From Vibrio kanaloae (GTDB lineage Bacteria; Pseudomonadota; Gammaproteobacteria; Enterobacterales; Vibrionaceae): a stretch of DNA of 64,000 nucleotides. The position numbers were made by a program, and so were the translations under genes. The notes beneath the pieces were generated by a model. The model did not search any database and was not told the origin of the DNA. It worked only from the letters and a program-made list of their open reading frames with translations. The stretch covers positions 3,100,001-3,164,000 of the forward strand of contig NZ_AP025497.1 of NCBI RefSeq assembly GCF_024347535.1, in the 5' to 3' direction. Of this stretch, positions 1-9,772 are shown piece after piece (within the stretch, counting starts at the first letter, position 1; the number at the start of each line of letters is the position of its first letter).

Positions 1-483
1 ATTCCAAAAAACAATTAACACTATAGAAACAAACTCTACATTTTACACTTTAAGCAAACAAAACAACTAGATAGGAATATATAAGCCAGATATTTAACCA
101 CTCACATAGCTACAGTAAATATAAAACAATAAACCTAAAATCTTGATAAATTAGATGAGATTTTGAGGTATTTGACCGAAAGAAAGTTGTCAGATATAGC
201 CCTTAGTGACCAAATCCGGGGCCAAGTTTCTCTTTTCACAAAATCCGTAGACCAAACACATTAATTTGTCGAATTATTGAGCGGTTATTTTAGATAAAAC
301 TAGATATAGATCTTTGAGCTTAATAAAGCGCTCCTCTCTATGAAAACGCAATAATTGAGAAAGTCGAAGGTGGGATACCTGTATATGAGGGGGATCTTAC
401 TGAAGAGGTACCAGGAGAGTAGCCTAACTCGATTCGCTCCTGCCATCAGAAACAATAATTGGAAAATACCCATGCGACAGATG
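1..483. other. AT-rich intergenic stretch, no supported gene
   Basis: No complete gene is visible on either strand. The only coding-like piece is a start-less open stretch at 327-422, preceded by two in-frame TAA codons and ended by TAG; it could be a gene remnant or chance. Confidence 0.5.
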
Positions 484-484
484 T

Positions 485-514
485 AAAAAAGCCCCAGTCT
501 TTCGACTGAGGCTT
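485..514 (-). terminator. Rho-independent terminator distal to the tRNA cluster
   Basis: Read leftward, an 11-bp stem (AAGCCTCAGTC pairing with GACTGGGGCTT, one G-U pair) closes a GAAA tetraloop and runs into a T tract. It lies behind a decayed tRNA-like sequence, so it may once have ended a longer tRNA operon. Confidence 0.75.
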
Positions 515-520
515 CTTAAA

Positions 521-590
521 GGTGATCGGTGAAGAGACATTCTTTGAACACCAGGCGAACCCCACTTGGGTTCCAATCTAATGAGCTACA
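521..590 (-). pseudogene. Degenerate tRNA remnant (tRNA-Pro-like 3' end)
   Basis: Read leftward this begins TGTAGCTCATTAGATTGG, like a tRNA D-arm, and ends CTTCACCGATCACC, close to the 3' end of the intact tRNA-Pro copies here (CTTCACCGACCA). No 5' acceptor strand pairs with that end, and the T-arm has only wobble-rich pairing. I read it as a decayed tRNA gene, but it could be an old duplication scar. It sits between two terminators. Confidence 0.5.
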
Positions 591-594
591 GATG

Positions 595-624
595 AAAAAA
601 AAGCTCATCATTTCTGATGAGCTT
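595..624 (-). terminator. Terminator of the Arg-His-Pro-His-Pro tRNA cluster
   Basis: Leftward strand: a 10-bp perfect stem (AAGCTCATCA with TGATGAGCTT) around a GAAA loop, followed by eight T residues. It begins about 10 bases after the last tRNA-Pro. Confidence 0.85.
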
Positions 625-633
625 TCTTAAAAA

Positions 634-710
<77 letters not shown>

Positions 711-764
711 AGACGTTTCGTTTGATTTCTCAAACAGGGAGCTTCAAAAAGCTACCAAAATTAA

Positions 765-840
765 TGGGGTGGCTAACGAGATTCGAACTCGCGACCACCG
801 GAATCACAATCCAGGGCTCTACCAACTGAGCTATAGCCAC
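765..840 (-). tRNA. tRNA-His(GTG), copy 2
   Basis: The anticodon loop TTGTGAT gives GTG. The acceptor stem GTGGCTA pairs with TAGCCAC and CCA is encoded. Base 841 (G on this strand) could supply the G-1 nucleotide of tRNA-His. It is identical to the copy at 1039-1114. Confidence 0.97.
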
Positions 841-884
841 CACTAACTTTTTATATAACCGCTTAACAGCAATTATTGAAATAG

Positions 885-961
<77 letters not shown>

Positions 962-1038
962 ACTAGTTTTGTCTCGACTCAGGGAATATTAAGTCAATAC
1001 AGGAAGCCTAGGCTACCATTATTTTTTAAAAGAAAGAA

Positions 1039-1114
1039 TGGGGTGGCTAACGAGATTCGAACTCGCGACCACCGGAATCACAATCCAGGGCTCTACCAAC
1101 TGAGCTATAGCCAC
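1039..1114 (-). tRNA. tRNA-His(GTG), copy 1
   Basis: Anticodon GTG, encoded CCA, acceptor stem GTGGCTA/TAGCCAC. Second gene of the leftward cluster after tRNA-Arg. E. coli has a comparable argX-hisR-leuT-proM order; here no Leu gene is present and the His-Pro pair is repeated. Confidence 0.97.
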
Positions 1115-1161
1115 CATTGTTTCTTTGTGCCAATTTTCACTTACCTAAGTAAGTGACCGGA

Positions 1162-1238
<77 letters not shown>

Positions 1239-1259
1239 ATGCCCTGTCGGCGGAGTGGA

Positions 1260-1288
1260 ATAATACGTAGATCACCCAATGCCGTCTA
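1260..1288 (-). promoter_or_regulatory. Promoter of the tRNA cluster
   Basis: Leftward strand: a -35 like TAGACG, a 17-base spacer and -10 TATTAT, followed by a GC-rich discriminator before tRNA-Arg. The GC-rich discriminator is typical of stringently controlled stable-RNA promoters. A-rich DNA lies upstream (about 1291-1330) and could act as an UP element. Confidence 0.65.
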
Positions 1289-1535
1289 GTACTTTTTTAA
1301 CTTTTTTTTCTGTTTGGTCTCTTTTTCGACAGTTAATATGTGATAAACCCCTTATTTGAGTACTACAACCTGTCACAGCTTATAAGTTGTTGTTTATTGC
1401 AACAACTTATCGGGATATAATCACCCATTATTTACATTGGTTTAACAGTCGCTCTTTGCTGCTCAAATCAAAACACCCTTCCAACACTATAAATTGGTAA
1501 GCATGTACTTACCTTGGGAATGTAAAGTGAGTTTA

Positions 1536-1949
1536 ATGGATATGTCTCGTCGAATTTTAAGCGTTGTCATCGCAGTTTTAACCTTTTCAACTGGCGCAAT
1601 GGCTTCAGGCCTAAGCGAAGCAGAGCAAGATATAATTGCAGAACGCATCAAGCCAGTTGGTCAAGTATACCTAGTCGGCAGTGAGCCAGTAGCCGCAGAA
1701 CCAACAGGCCCTCGCGACGGCGCAACCGTTTATGGTACTTTTTGTATCGCTTGTCACGCATCTGGCGTAAGTGGCGCACCTAAGAAAGGTGATGCGGGAG
1801 ACTGGGGGCCTAGAATTGCTCAGGGTCGCGACATTCTAGCAGACCATGCAATCAACGGCTTTAATGCAATGCCAGCGAAAGGTTCATGTATGGATTGTTC
1901 AGACGACGAAATCAAAGATGCTATCGAGCACATGATTGCCGGTCTGTAA
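1536..1949 (+). CDS. Cytochrome c5 family protein (periplasmic c-type cytochrome)
   Basis: A 137-residue secreted haem protein that carries electrons in respiration. A signal peptide covers residues 1-23 (cut after AMA). The haem site is C70-I-A-C73-H74, and Met112 in the AMPAKG segment is the likely sixth ligand. Cys118 and Cys121 match the disulfide pair seen in cytochrome c5. An in-frame upstream start at 1494 exists, but the ATG at 1536 follows AAAGTGAG at good spacing and gives a normal signal peptide; Met at 1542 is an alternative. It stands alone, ended by a terminator shared with rep. Confidence 0.88.
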   Translation: MDMSRRILSVVIAVLTFSTGAMASGLSEAEQDIIAERIKPVGQVYLVGSEPVAAEPTGPRDGATVYGTFCIACHASGVSGAPKKGDAGDWGPRIAQGRDILADHAINGFNAMPAKGSCMDCSDDEIKDAIEHMIAGL

Positions 1950-1981
1950 TTTACCGATCTGTAATTAAAAATGCCAAATTC

Positions 1982-2016
1982 AAAAAAGGTGACCTGATCT
2001 GATGGTCACCTTTTTT
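1982..2016. terminator. Bidirectional terminator between cytochrome c5 and rep
   Basis: AAAAAAGGTGACC and GGTCACCTTTTTT form a stem with an 8-base loop. The A tract on one side and the T tract on the other let it serve both convergent genes. Confidence 0.85.
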
Positions 2017-2050
2017 ATTGGCTTCTATATAGCGCGATTAAAGCAGAGCT

Positions 2051-4069
2051 TTACTTCTTGTTGAACATCGCACGAATATTGGCAATGTGCGCCTGCCCTT
2101 TTTCCATCCTTTCTTCAGCAGATTGAGGTTTCTTGACGCTTTCCCACTCAACATCATCATACGGCAACTCATCAAGAAAGCGGCTTTGGGTTGGCTTTAT
2201 CAATTCACCATACTGACGGCGTTCACGACACTTAGTAAAAGTTAGCTCTTTTTGTGCTCGAGTAATGCCTACATACATAAGACGACGCTCTTCTTCTACA
2301 TTGCCTTCATCAACACTGGTTTGGTGAGGTAAAATGCCCTCTTCCGCTCCCATTAAAAATACATATGGAAACTCCAAGCCTTTCGATGCGTGAAGTGTCA
2401 TTAACTGTACTTGGTCAGCATCATCGTCATCTTCTCCACGTTCCATCATGTCGCGCAACGTTAAGCGCTGAACGACTTCTCTTAGCGTTTTTTCTTCTTT
2501 ATCATAATTGTCACCTTCTAAGTCAGCCACAATCCAACTATAAAGGTCAGAGACGTTTTTCATTCTCATTTCCGCGGCTTTAGGGCTTGCCGAGGTTTCG
2601 TATAACCAATCTTCGTAATTAATATCGCGCACCAAAGAACGAACCGCTTCCACGGTGTTACCACGCTCGGCGTTATCCGAGATACGAACGATCCAATCAC
2701 TGAAACGACGCAGATTTTCTAAACCACGGCCAGTCAATGTTTGCTCCAAGCCCATCTCAAAGCTGGCTTCAAATAGGCTTTTGCCACGCATGTTGGCGTA
2801 GCTGCCTAATTTCTCAAGCGTAACCGGGCCAATTTCGCGACGCGGCGTGTTTACAATACGTAGGAAGGCGTTGTCATCATCTGGGTTCACCAACACACGC
2901 AGATAAGCCATGATGTCTTTTATCTCTGCTCTAGCGAAGAAAGAGGTGCCTCCAGAGATCTTGTAAGGCACACGGTTTTGCATCAAGGCTTTTTCAATCA
3001 GGCGAGATTGGTGGTTACCCCGGTAAAGCACCGCATAATCTTTGTATTCTGTGCGGTTCAAAAATTTGTGTGCAATGATCTCACCGGTAATACGTTCGGC
3101 TTCGTGCTCTTCATTCTTGGCATTCAATACCTTGAGCTTTTCACCATCAGGGATCTCAGAGAACAGTGACTTCTCATACACGTGCGGGTTATTGGCGATC
3201 AAGATGTTCGCCGCACGCAAGATTCGGCTGGTTGAGCGGTAGTTTTGCTCTAGCTTGATCAAACGCAGATTAGGGTAATCCTCACCAAGCAGCACCAAGT
3301 TTTGCGGTTTTGCGCCACGCCACGAGTAAATGGATTGGTCGTCATCACCTACTACCGTAAGACGTCCTCTTTCACCAACCAACAATCGTACCAATTCATA
3401 TTGGCTGGTATTGGTATCTTGATATTCATCAACAAGTAAATAGCGGATACGTGACTGCCAACGCTCACGAACTTCTTGATTGGTTTTTAACAACAGTACA
3501 GGCATCGCGATCAAATCATCAAAATCAAGTGCGTTATAGGCCTTCATCTGTTTTTGGTACATCTCAAAGCAGAAAGCAAACAACTGCTCCTGTTCGCCTT
3601 GAGCGCGCGCTTTCGCCTGATCTGGCGTTAGCATGTCGTTTTTCCAGTTCGAAATGGTACTCATCAATGCGCGCAGCAGATCCTTATCACCATCGATCTG
3701 CCTCTCTGTTAGCTCTTTTAACAAAGCTAGCTGGTCTTGGTCATCAAACAGAGAAAAGCCCGCTTTTAGACCCAGTGCTTTGTATTCACGACGAATGATG
3801 GTTAAGCCCATGGTATGAAAGGTCGAAACAATCAGCCCTTTCGATTCGCCCTTACCCAGCGTTTGCCCAACACGTTCTTTCATCTCGCGAGCTGCTTTAT
3901 TAGTAAAGGTCACCGCCGCAATATTACGCGCCTTGTAACCACACTCCTGAACCAGATAAGCAATTTTATTGGTGATAACACGTGTTTTGCCTGATCCAGC
4001 CCCCGCTAATACTAAGCAGGGGCCTGAAACATACTTCACGGCTTCATCTTGTCTTGGGTTCAGTTTCAT
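2051..4069 (-). CDS. rep: ATP-dependent DNA helicase Rep
   Basis: Superfamily 1A 3'-5' helicase that helps replication forks pass bound proteins and restarts stalled forks. At 672 residues it matches E. coli Rep (673). Walker A AGAGSGKT is at 22-29, motif II DEYQDTN at 214-220 and motif [15 protein letters not shown] from 241. Motif VI appears near the C-terminus ([10 protein letters not shown]). Rep was preferred over its paralogue UvrD on overall similarity, length, and the nearby ilvY-ilvC locus, which also lies near rep in E. coli. It is transcribed leftward, divergent from the TetR gene. Confidence 0.93.
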   Translation of the reverse strand: MKLNPRQDEAVKYVSGPCLVLAGAGSGKTRVITNKIAYLVQECGYKARNIAAVTFTNKAAREMKERVGQTLGKGESKGLIVSTFHTMGLTIIRREYKALGLKAGFSLFDDQDQLALLKELTERQIDGDKDLLRALMSTISNWKNDMLTPDQAKARAQGEQEQLFAFCFEMYQKQMKAYNALDFDDLIAMPVLLLKTNQEVRERWQSRIRYLLVDEYQDTNTSQYELVRLLVGERGRLTVVGDDDQSIYSWRGAKPQNLVLLGEDYPNLRLIKLEQNYRSTSRILRAANILIANNPHVYEKSLFSEIPDGEKLKVLNAKNEEHEAERITGEIIAHKFLNRTEYKDYAVLYRGNHQSRLIEKALMQNRVPYKISGGTSFFARAEIKDIMAYLRVLVNPDDDNAFLRIVNTPRREIGPVTLEKLGSYANMRGKSLFEASFEMGLEQTLTGRGLENLRRFSDWIVRISDNAERGNTVEAVRSLVRDINYEDWLYETSASPKAAEMRMKNVSDLYSWIVADLEGDNYDKEEKTLREVVQRLTLRDMMERGEDDDDADQVQLMTLHASKGLEFPYVFLMGAEEGILPHQTSVDEGNVEEERRLMYVGITRAQKELTFTKCRERRQYGELIKPTQSRFLDELPYDDVEWESVKKPQSAEERMEKGQAHIANIRAMFNKK

Positions 4070-4173
4070 TTGGTTCTCAATTTGGTCTAGAGGTGCGAAT
4101 TAAATTGCGCGTCTATAATAATCCTGCAATAGCATGATTGCTATGCTCTCTTATATAAGATTTTTACGTTATT

Positions 4174-4194
4174 TGTGCAAAATTTTGTTGCACA
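4174..4194. promoter_or_regulatory. Dyad in the rep/vexR divergent spacer
   Basis: TGTGCAA and TTGCACA are perfect 7-bp inverted arms separated by 7 bases. It lies upstream of the TetR operator in a 179-bp divergent spacer. A protein-binding site is likely but I cannot name the protein. Confidence 0.4.
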
Positions 4195-4216
4195 TGTGTA
4201 TAGTTATCAGGCTACA

Positions 4217-4236
4217 ATGAATGAACGTTCATTCAT
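4217..4236. promoter_or_regulatory. Palindromic TetR-family operator before the efflux operon
   Basis: A perfect 20-bp palindrome built from ATGAATGAAC and its reverse complement. A -10-like TACAAT (4213-4218) overlaps its left edge and the regulator's ATG is 12 bases downstream. The position implies autorepression of the regulator and of the efflux genes behind it. Confidence 0.75.
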
Positions 4237-4248
4237 CGGTGATGGAAA

Positions 4249-4830
4249 ATGACAGCTCATACACCTCAGGATAAACGCCAACAAATACTTTCTGCCGCTG
4301 AAAAGCTAATTGCAGAGGTCGGCTTTCAAGGCCTCTCAATGCAAAAATTAGCGAAAGAAGCAGGAGTAGCTGCAGGCACTATCTACCGCTACTTCGATGA
4401 TAAAGACCACTTGATAGATGATGTTCGAGTGCTCGTAACTCAACGAGTAGCGGATGCTGTTCAAAAAGGGGTTAATGATTCGGATCCAATAAAGCAACGC
4501 TATAGAACCATGTGGTTAAACATATGGAGCTTATCGGGAACGAATTTAGCCGCGATTAAAAATCAGGTTCAATATGACTCTTTACCCGTGACAAATAGCC
4601 AAGACTTCAGGGAACTAGAACGTAAAATGTTTGCCCAAGTTGAGCTGCTATTTAATGAGGGCAAAGAGCGAGGGTTATTTAAACCACTTGATAATGAAGT
4701 ATTAAGTGGCTTGAGCTTAGCAGCTAGTGTCTCGCTAGCACGTAAGCATTCTTTAGGATTTTACCAACTTGACGAGGCTGCACTAGAAGCGGCAATAGAA
4801 GCCTGTTGGGATGCAATAATTAAACACTAG
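4249..4830 (+). CDS. vexR: TetR/AcrR-family repressor of the adjacent RND pump (VexR-like)
   Basis: A 193-residue regulator. The N-terminal helix-turn-helix covers about residues 8-55, including GVAAGTIYRYFDDKDHLIDD, and the variable C-terminal half would bind the inducer. It heads an operon with the membrane-fusion and RND genes, starting 18 bases before the former. The position next to ilvC-ilvY matches the V. cholerae vexRAB locus, where VexR controls a detergent and bile-salt pump; the symbol rests on that synteny. Its own operator is the palindrome at 4217-4236. No strong ribosome site precedes the ATG. Confidence 0.8.
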   Translation: MTAHTPQDKRQQILSAAEKLIAEVGFQGLSMQKLAKEAGVAAGTIYRYFDDKDHLIDDVRVLVTQRVADAVQKGVNDSDPIKQRYRTMWLNIWSLSGTNLAAIKNQVQYDSLPVTNSQDFRELERKMFAQVELLFNEGKERGLFKPLDNEVLSGLSLAASVSLARKHSLGFYQLDEAALEAAIEACWDAIIKH

Positions 4831-4848
4831 ATTGGAGTTTTGACCATA

Positions 4849-5955
4849 ATGAAAAAGTGGACTTTCTTCATGTTACTCATCGCTGTACTTCTTTTCGGCA
4901 GCGTTATTGGGTTTAACATGTTCAAACAACAAAAAATTGCTGAGTTTATGGCCAACCGTCCTGAGCCAGAGTTTCCAGTAACGGTAACTGAAGTTCAGCC
5001 GATCGACTGGGTTCCGGTGATTGAGGCAATCGGCTTCATTGAACCAAACCAAGGTGTCACTCTAGCAAACGAAACCAGTGGTGTTATTGATCAAATTTCC
5101 TTCGAGTCAGGTACTGAAGTTAAGAATGGTCAACAACTGGTTCGCCTTGACTCAGGTGTGGAAAAAGCAAATCTAAAGAGCTCTGAAGCTCGTTTGCCTG
5201 CTGCTAAAGCAAAATACAAGCGCTACCAAGGTCTATTCAAAAAAGGCTCTATCTCTAAAGAAGCATACGATGAAGCAGAAGCGAACTACTTCTCTCTATC
5301 TGCTGATATTGAAAGCCTAAAAGCATCGATTGAGCGTCGTGAAATCCGCGCACCGTTTGATGGCACTGTCGGTATCCGTAATGTGTACTTAGGTCAATAC
5401 CTGCAATCGGGTACGGATATTGTTCGCTTAGAAGACACCAGTGTAATGCGCCTGCGCTTCACGGTTTCTCAAACTGATATATCTCGCATCAACGTTGGCC
5501 AAGCGATCGACATCTTTGTTGATGCTTACCCTGAAACACCTTTTGAAGGCTCTATCAGTGCTATTGAACCTGCAGTAAGTATCCAAAGTGGTCTTATTCA
5601 AGTTCAGGCAGACATTCCAAACAATGATGGCAAGCTTCGTAGCGGCATGTTCGCTCGCGCTAACATCATTTTACCTAAATTAGAGAACCAAGTAACTCTG
5701 CCTCAAACAGCCATTACTTTTACTCTATACGGCGACAATGTTTATATCATAACTGAAGAAGATGGGGTTCAACGTGTTGCTCAACATGTTGTAAAAGTAG
5801 GCGAACGTACCGCTGATATCGCTCATATTCTTGAGGGTGTGAAAGCCGGTGATACGGTTGTCACTTCAGGCCAAGTACGTCTAAGTAATGGTGCCAAAGT
5901 TAAGATTGTTGAAAGTGATGCCATCACTCCACCATCTGAAACACCTAAGCTGTAA
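4849..5955 (+). CDS. vexA: RND efflux periplasmic adaptor subunit (VexA-like)
   Basis: Membrane-fusion protein linking an inner-membrane RND pump to an outer-membrane channel. It is 368 residues from this start. A single membrane or signal segment covers about 4-22. Then come the barrel-sandwich (lipoyl) halves around a short alpha-hairpin, and a beta-barrel domain from about residue 200. A TTG at 4840 would extend the frame by three codons, but GGAG at 4834-4837 lies only 2 bases before it and 11 before this ATG. No outer-membrane channel gene is nearby, so the pump probably uses TolC encoded elsewhere. Confidence 0.85.
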   Translation: MKKWTFFMLLIAVLLFGSVIGFNMFKQQKIAEFMANRPEPEFPVTVTEVQPIDWVPVIEAIGFIEPNQGVTLANETSGVIDQISFESGTEVKNGQQLVRLDSGVEKANLKSSEARLPAAKAKYKRYQGLFKKGSISKEAYDEAEANYFSLSADIESLKASIERREIRAPFDGTVGIRNVYLGQYLQSGTDIVRLEDTSVMRLRFTVSQTDISRINVGQAIDIFVDAYPETPFEGSISAIEPAVSIQSGLIQVQADIPNNDGKLRSGMFARANIILPKLENQVTLPQTAITFTLYGDNVYIITEEDGVQRVAQHVVKVGERTADIAHILEGVKAGDTVVTSGQVRLSNGAKVKIVESDAITPPSETPKL

Positions 5956-5966
5956 CTGGAGGCACA

Positions 5967-8900
5967 ATGCGCTTTACTGATGTTTTTATTAAACGTCCAG
6001 TTCTAGCGGTATCCATCAGCTTTTTGATTGCGCTGCTTGGCTTACAAGCAATCTTCAAAATGCAGGTGCGTGAATACCCTGAAATGACGAATACCGTCGT
6101 AACCGTTACTACGAGTTACTACGGTGCAAGTGCCGATCTTATCCAAGGCTTTATAACCCAGCCCCTCGAACAGGCTGTAGCTCAAGCGGATAATATCGAC
6201 TATATGACTTCTTCTTCTGTTCTCGGTAGTTCAACGATTACCGTGAACATGAAGCTGAACACCGACCCGAATGCAGCGCTGTCTGACATACTGGCCAAGA
6301 CAAACTCGGTTCGTTCGCAGCTTCCAAAAGAAGCCGAAGACCCAACTGTAACTATGTCTACCGGTTCAACAACAGCGGTCCTCTACATCGGTTTTACCAG
6401 TGATGAGTTGGTATCGAGCCAAATTACCGACTATCTAGAGCGTGTCATCAACCCGCAGCTATTTACGGTAAACGGTGTATCTAAAGTCGACCTTTATGGT
6501 GGTATGAAATACGCACTACGCGTATGGCTAGACCCCTCAAAAATGGCAGCGGTTAGCCTAACTGCATCTGATGTGATGACGGTACTGAACGCTAACAACT
6601 ACCAATCAGCTACGGGTCAAGCGACTGGTGAGTTCGTGCTTTATAACGGCAGTGCAGATACTCAGGTATCAAACACTGAAGAATTAGAGAACCTAGTGGT
6701 GAAGAGCGGTGAAGGTGAAATCATTCGTCTATCCGACATCGCTAAGGTCTCTTTAGAGAAAAGCCACGATATTTACCGAGCAAGCGCCAATGGTCGAGAA
6801 GCAGTTGTTGCAGCGATTAACGCGGCGCCAAGTGCTAACCCAATCAATATTGCAGCCGATGTACTTGAGCTTCTTCCTCAGTTAGAGAAGAACCTCCCAA
6901 GCAACATATCAATGAACGTGATGTATGACTCGACCATTGCGATTAATGAGTCTATTCAAGAAGTTATCAAAACCATTCTTGAGGCTGCCTTAATTGTATT
7001 GATCGTTATTACCTTGTTCCTTGGTTCATTCCGTGCAGTTCTTATTCCTATCGTTACTATCCCACTATCACTTATTGGTGTGGCAATGGTAATGCAAGCA
7101 ATGGGCTTCTCGTGGAACCTGATGACACTACTGGCAATGGTACTCGCCATAGGTCTAGTGGTAGATGATGCGATCGTGGTACTCGAAAACGTTGACCGAC
7201 ATATCAAGCTCGGGGAATCTCCTTTCCGAGCTGCCATTATCGGTACCCGTGAAATTGCGGTACCCGTTATCGCGATGACACTAACGCTAGGTGCGGTATA
7301 CGCTCCTATCGCTATGATGGGTGGTATTACAGGCTCGTTGTTTAAAGAGTTCGCATTAACCCTGGCAGGTTCAGTTTTTGTATCGGGTATCGTGGCACTG
7401 ACGCTATCGCCTATGATGTGCTCAAAAATGCTAAAAGCTCATGCAGAACCAAGCAAGTTTGAACTAAAAGTACATAGTGTATTGGATGGTATGACTAACC
7501 GCTACGAGCGTATACTTGGTGCGGTAATGCAGCATCGTCCAGTATTCATTGGCTTTGCTATCATCGTATTTGCAAGTTTACCGTTGTTGTTCAAGTTCAT
7601 CCCTAGTGAGTTAGCACCTTCAGAAGATAAAGGTGTAATCATGTTGATGGGTACAGCACCGTCGAATGCGAACTTAGACTTCATGCAAAACACCATGAAC
7701 GACGTAAACAAGATTCTGTCTGATCAGCCAGAAGTAGCTTACGCACAAGTGTTTACAGGTGTACCAAATGCAAACCAAGCGTTTGGTATTGCGTCTATGG
7801 TTCCTTGGAGCGAGCGAGAAGCAAGCCAGTCTGAAGTAACAAACCGTGTTGGTAACTTGGTGAAAGATGTCCCTGGTATGGCCGTAACAGCCTTCCAAAT
7901 GCCAGAACTTCCAGGGGCAGGTTCAGGCCTTCCTATTCAGTTTGTTATTACCACACCGAACAGCTTCGAGAGCCTATTCCAAATTACGACAGAGATCTTA
8001 GCCGAAGTATCTACTAACCCGTTGTTCGTTTATTCAGATCTTGATTTGAACTACGACTCAGCAACGATGAAGATCCATATCGACAAAGACAAAGCAGGGG
8101 CTTACGGCGTGACCATGCAAGACATTGGTATCACTTTAGGTACTATGATGTCTGATGGTTACGTAAACCGTATCGACTTGAATGGTCGTTCTTACGAGGT
8201 TATCCCTCAAGTTGAACGTAAGTTCCGTTTAAACCCTGAATCAATGAACAACTACTACGTACGTGCTGCGGACGGTAATGCTGTACCACTAGGCAGTTTG
8301 ATTACGATTGATGTTGTGGCAGAGCCTCGTTCTCTTCCTCACTTCAACCAATTGAACTCAGCTACGATTGGTGCAGTACCTGCTCCAGGAGCAGCAATGG
8401 GTGATGCAATTGCATGGTTTGAAGACACGGCGGCGAATAAGCTTCCAAGTGGCTACAACCACGATTACATGGGTGAAGCACGTCAATACGTAACAGAAGG
8501 TAGCGCACTTTACGCAACCTTTGGTTTAGCTTTGGCTATCATCTTCTTGGTATTGGCGATTCAGTTCGAATCTCTGAAAGATCCATTGGTTATCATGGTG
8601 TCTGTACCACTTGCTATTTGTGGTGCCCTAATAGCTCTGGCTTGGGGTGCAGCCACGATGAACATATACTCACAAGTTGGTTTAATCACCTTGGTCGGCT
8701 TGATCACCAAACACGGTATCTTGATCTGTGAAGTAGCAAAAGAAGAGCAACTACACAATGGCAAGACGCGTATTGAAGCCGTTATGGAAGCGGCGAAGGT
8801 TCGTCTTCGTCCAATCCTAATGACTACTGCTGCGATGATTGCGGGTCTAATCCCACTGATGTATGCAACGGGTGCAGGTGCGGCTCAACGTTTCAGTATC

Positions 8901-9089
8901 GGTATTGTAATCGTTGCTGGTCTAGCAATCGGTACATTGTTTACCTTGTTTGTACTGCCAGTAATCTACAGCTACCTAGCAGAGAAGCACAAACCTCTAC
9001 CTGTATTTGTTGAAGACAAAGATCTAGAAAAGCTAGCTCGTGTCGATGAAGCAAAGGCTGCGCAGAGAGGATTAGCTGACAATAAGTAA
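5967..9089 (+). CDS. vexB: RND efflux pump transporter (VexB-like)
   Basis: Proton-driven inner-membrane exporter of the HAE1 RND family, 1040 residues, normal for AcrB-type pumps. Hydrophobic segments are arranged 1+5 and 1+5 around two large periplasmic domains. Asp400-Asp401 in the fourth membrane segment (GLVVDDAIVVLEN) match the proton-relay pair of AcrB. It follows the adaptor gene by 11 bases, with ribosome site TGGAGG. In V. cholerae the pump beside ilvC (VexB) handles bile acids, detergents and several antibiotics; the substrate range here is inferred. A terminator follows. Confidence 0.88.
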   Translation: MRFTDVFIKRPVLAVSISFLIALLGLQAIFKMQVREYPEMTNTVVTVTTSYYGASADLIQGFITQPLEQAVAQADNIDYMTSSSVLGSSTITVNMKLNTDPNAALSDILAKTNSVRSQLPKEAEDPTVTMSTGSTTAVLYIGFTSDELVSSQITDYLERVINPQLFTVNGVSKVDLYGGMKYALRVWLDPSKMAAVSLTASDVMTVLNANNYQSATGQATGEFVLYNGSADTQVSNTEELENLVVKSGEGEIIRLSDIAKVSLEKSHDIYRASANGREAVVAAINAAPSANPINIAADVLELLPQLEKNLPSNISMNVMYDSTIAINESIQEVIKTILEAALIVLIVITLFLGSFRAVLIPIVTIPLSLIGVAMVMQAMGFSWNLMTLLAMVLAIGLVVDDAIVVLENVDRHIKLGESPFRAAIIGTREIAVPVIAMTLTLGAVYAPIAMMGGITGSLFKEFALTLAGSVFVSGIVALTLSPMMCSKMLKAHAEPSKFELKVHSVLDGMTNRYERILGAVMQHRPVFIGFAIIVFASLPLLFKFIPSELAPSEDKGVIMLMGTAPSNANLDFMQNTMNDVNKILSDQPEVAYAQVFTGVPNANQAFGIASMVPWSEREASQSEVTNRVGNLVKDVPGMAVTAFQMPELPGAGSGLPIQFVITTPNSFESLFQITTEILAEVSTNPLFVYSDLDLNYDSATMKIHIDKDKAGAYGVTMQDIGITLGTMMSDGYVNRIDLNGRSYEVIPQVERKFRLNPESMNNYYVRAADGNAVPLGSLITIDVVAEPRSLPHFNQLNSATIGAVPAPGAAMGDAIAWFEDTAANKLPSGYNHDYMGEARQYVTEGSALYATFGLALAIIFLVLAIQFESLKDPLVIMVSVPLAICGALIALAWGAATMNIYSQVGLITLVGLITKHGILICEVAKEEQLHNGKTRIEAVMEAAKVRLRPILMTTAAMIAGLIPLMYATGAGAAQRFSIGIVIVAGLAIGTLFTLFVLPVIYSYLAEKHKPLPVFVEDKDLEKLARVDEAKAAQRGLADNK

Positions 9090-9110
9090 TCGCTAAGTCG
9101 TAAAACAATG

Positions 9111-9138
9111 AAAAAGGCTACTTCGGTGGCCTTTTTTT
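9111..9138 (+). terminator. Terminator of the efflux operon
   Basis: A GGCTAC/GTGGCC stem with a TTCG tetraloop, preceded by AAAAA and followed by seven T residues. Confidence 0.85.
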
Positions 9139-9207
9139 ATACGCGATAGGCGACATCTCAGGTGTGATTAAATAGAATAGTGATAAATAGTCAGGAGTTT
9201 AATTGAT

Positions 9208-9459
9208 ATGTTTGATCCAAAAAAACTAGAGCAAATTGCTAAGCAGATCCACGACTCTATGCCTCAGCCAGTGAAAGAACTGGGTTCAGACGTAGACCAA
9301 AAGGTTCGCCAAGTTATCCAAGGCCAATTGAATAAGCTAGACGTTGTCAGCCGTGAAGAGTTTGATGTTCAAACACAGGTGCTGCTGCGCACTCGTCAAA
9401 AGCTGACGGAAATGGAACAGAAGCTAGCTGAACTAGAAGCTAAGCTTGCTGACAAGTAA
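9208..9459 (+). CDS. ubiK: Ubiquinone biosynthesis accessory factor UbiK (YqiC/BMFP family)
   Basis: An 83-residue membrane-associated helper that, in E. coli, binds UbiJ and supports the late steps of aerobic ubiquinone synthesis. The N-terminal part is amphipathic ([18 protein letters not shown]). The C-terminal third is a Leu/Glu/Lys heptad coiled coil ([18 protein letters not shown]) that drives trimerisation in the family. It has its own AGGAG ribosome site and is flanked by terminators on both sides, so it is a single-gene unit. Confidence 0.87.
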   Translation: MFDPKKLEQIAKQIHDSMPQPVKELGSDVDQKVRQVIQGQLNKLDVVSREEFDVQTQVLLRTRQKLTEMEQKLAELEAKLADK

Positions 9460-9482
9460 GCATTCAAGCGAGAAGATATATG

Positions 9483-9514
9483 AAGGGTTGACGTGAGAAC
9501 GTCAGCCCTTTTTT
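9483..9514 (+). terminator. Terminator of ubiK
   Basis: GGGTTGACGT and ACGTCAGCCC pair around GAGA, followed by six T residues. Confidence 0.85.
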
Positions 9515-9643
9515 ATGCGGACGAGAACTCTAATAATGAATAGTTTCCTGACCACGTTCCTTCGTCACTTTCGGGAATGACTTAGCTTGAAAACCATCAT
9601 CCTCTGAGACGCGAAGCATTCTCGATACCGCCCCTTGAAAAGC

Positions 9644-9676
9644 AAAAAGGCTTGGTCAACGGCGACCAAGCCTTTC
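9644..9676 (-). terminator. Terminator of ilvC
   Basis: Leftward strand: AGGCTTGGTC pairs with GACCAAGCCT around a 6-base loop and ends in TTTTT. The rest of the 9515-9772 gap holds no gene that I can support. Confidence 0.8.
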
Positions 9677-9772
9677 TATTAGATGTTGTGTTACTTATTT
9701 ATAACTCCAACCTGTAAGGAGCTAGTGATACTGCTTTGCTTTTTCAACATATTTCAGTATCTAAGCGACTAA

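Noticed and set aside
6956..7237. A 93-codon frame antisense to the RND pump gene
   Set aside because: Shadow of a strongly coding gene, no ribosome site, low-complexity composition.
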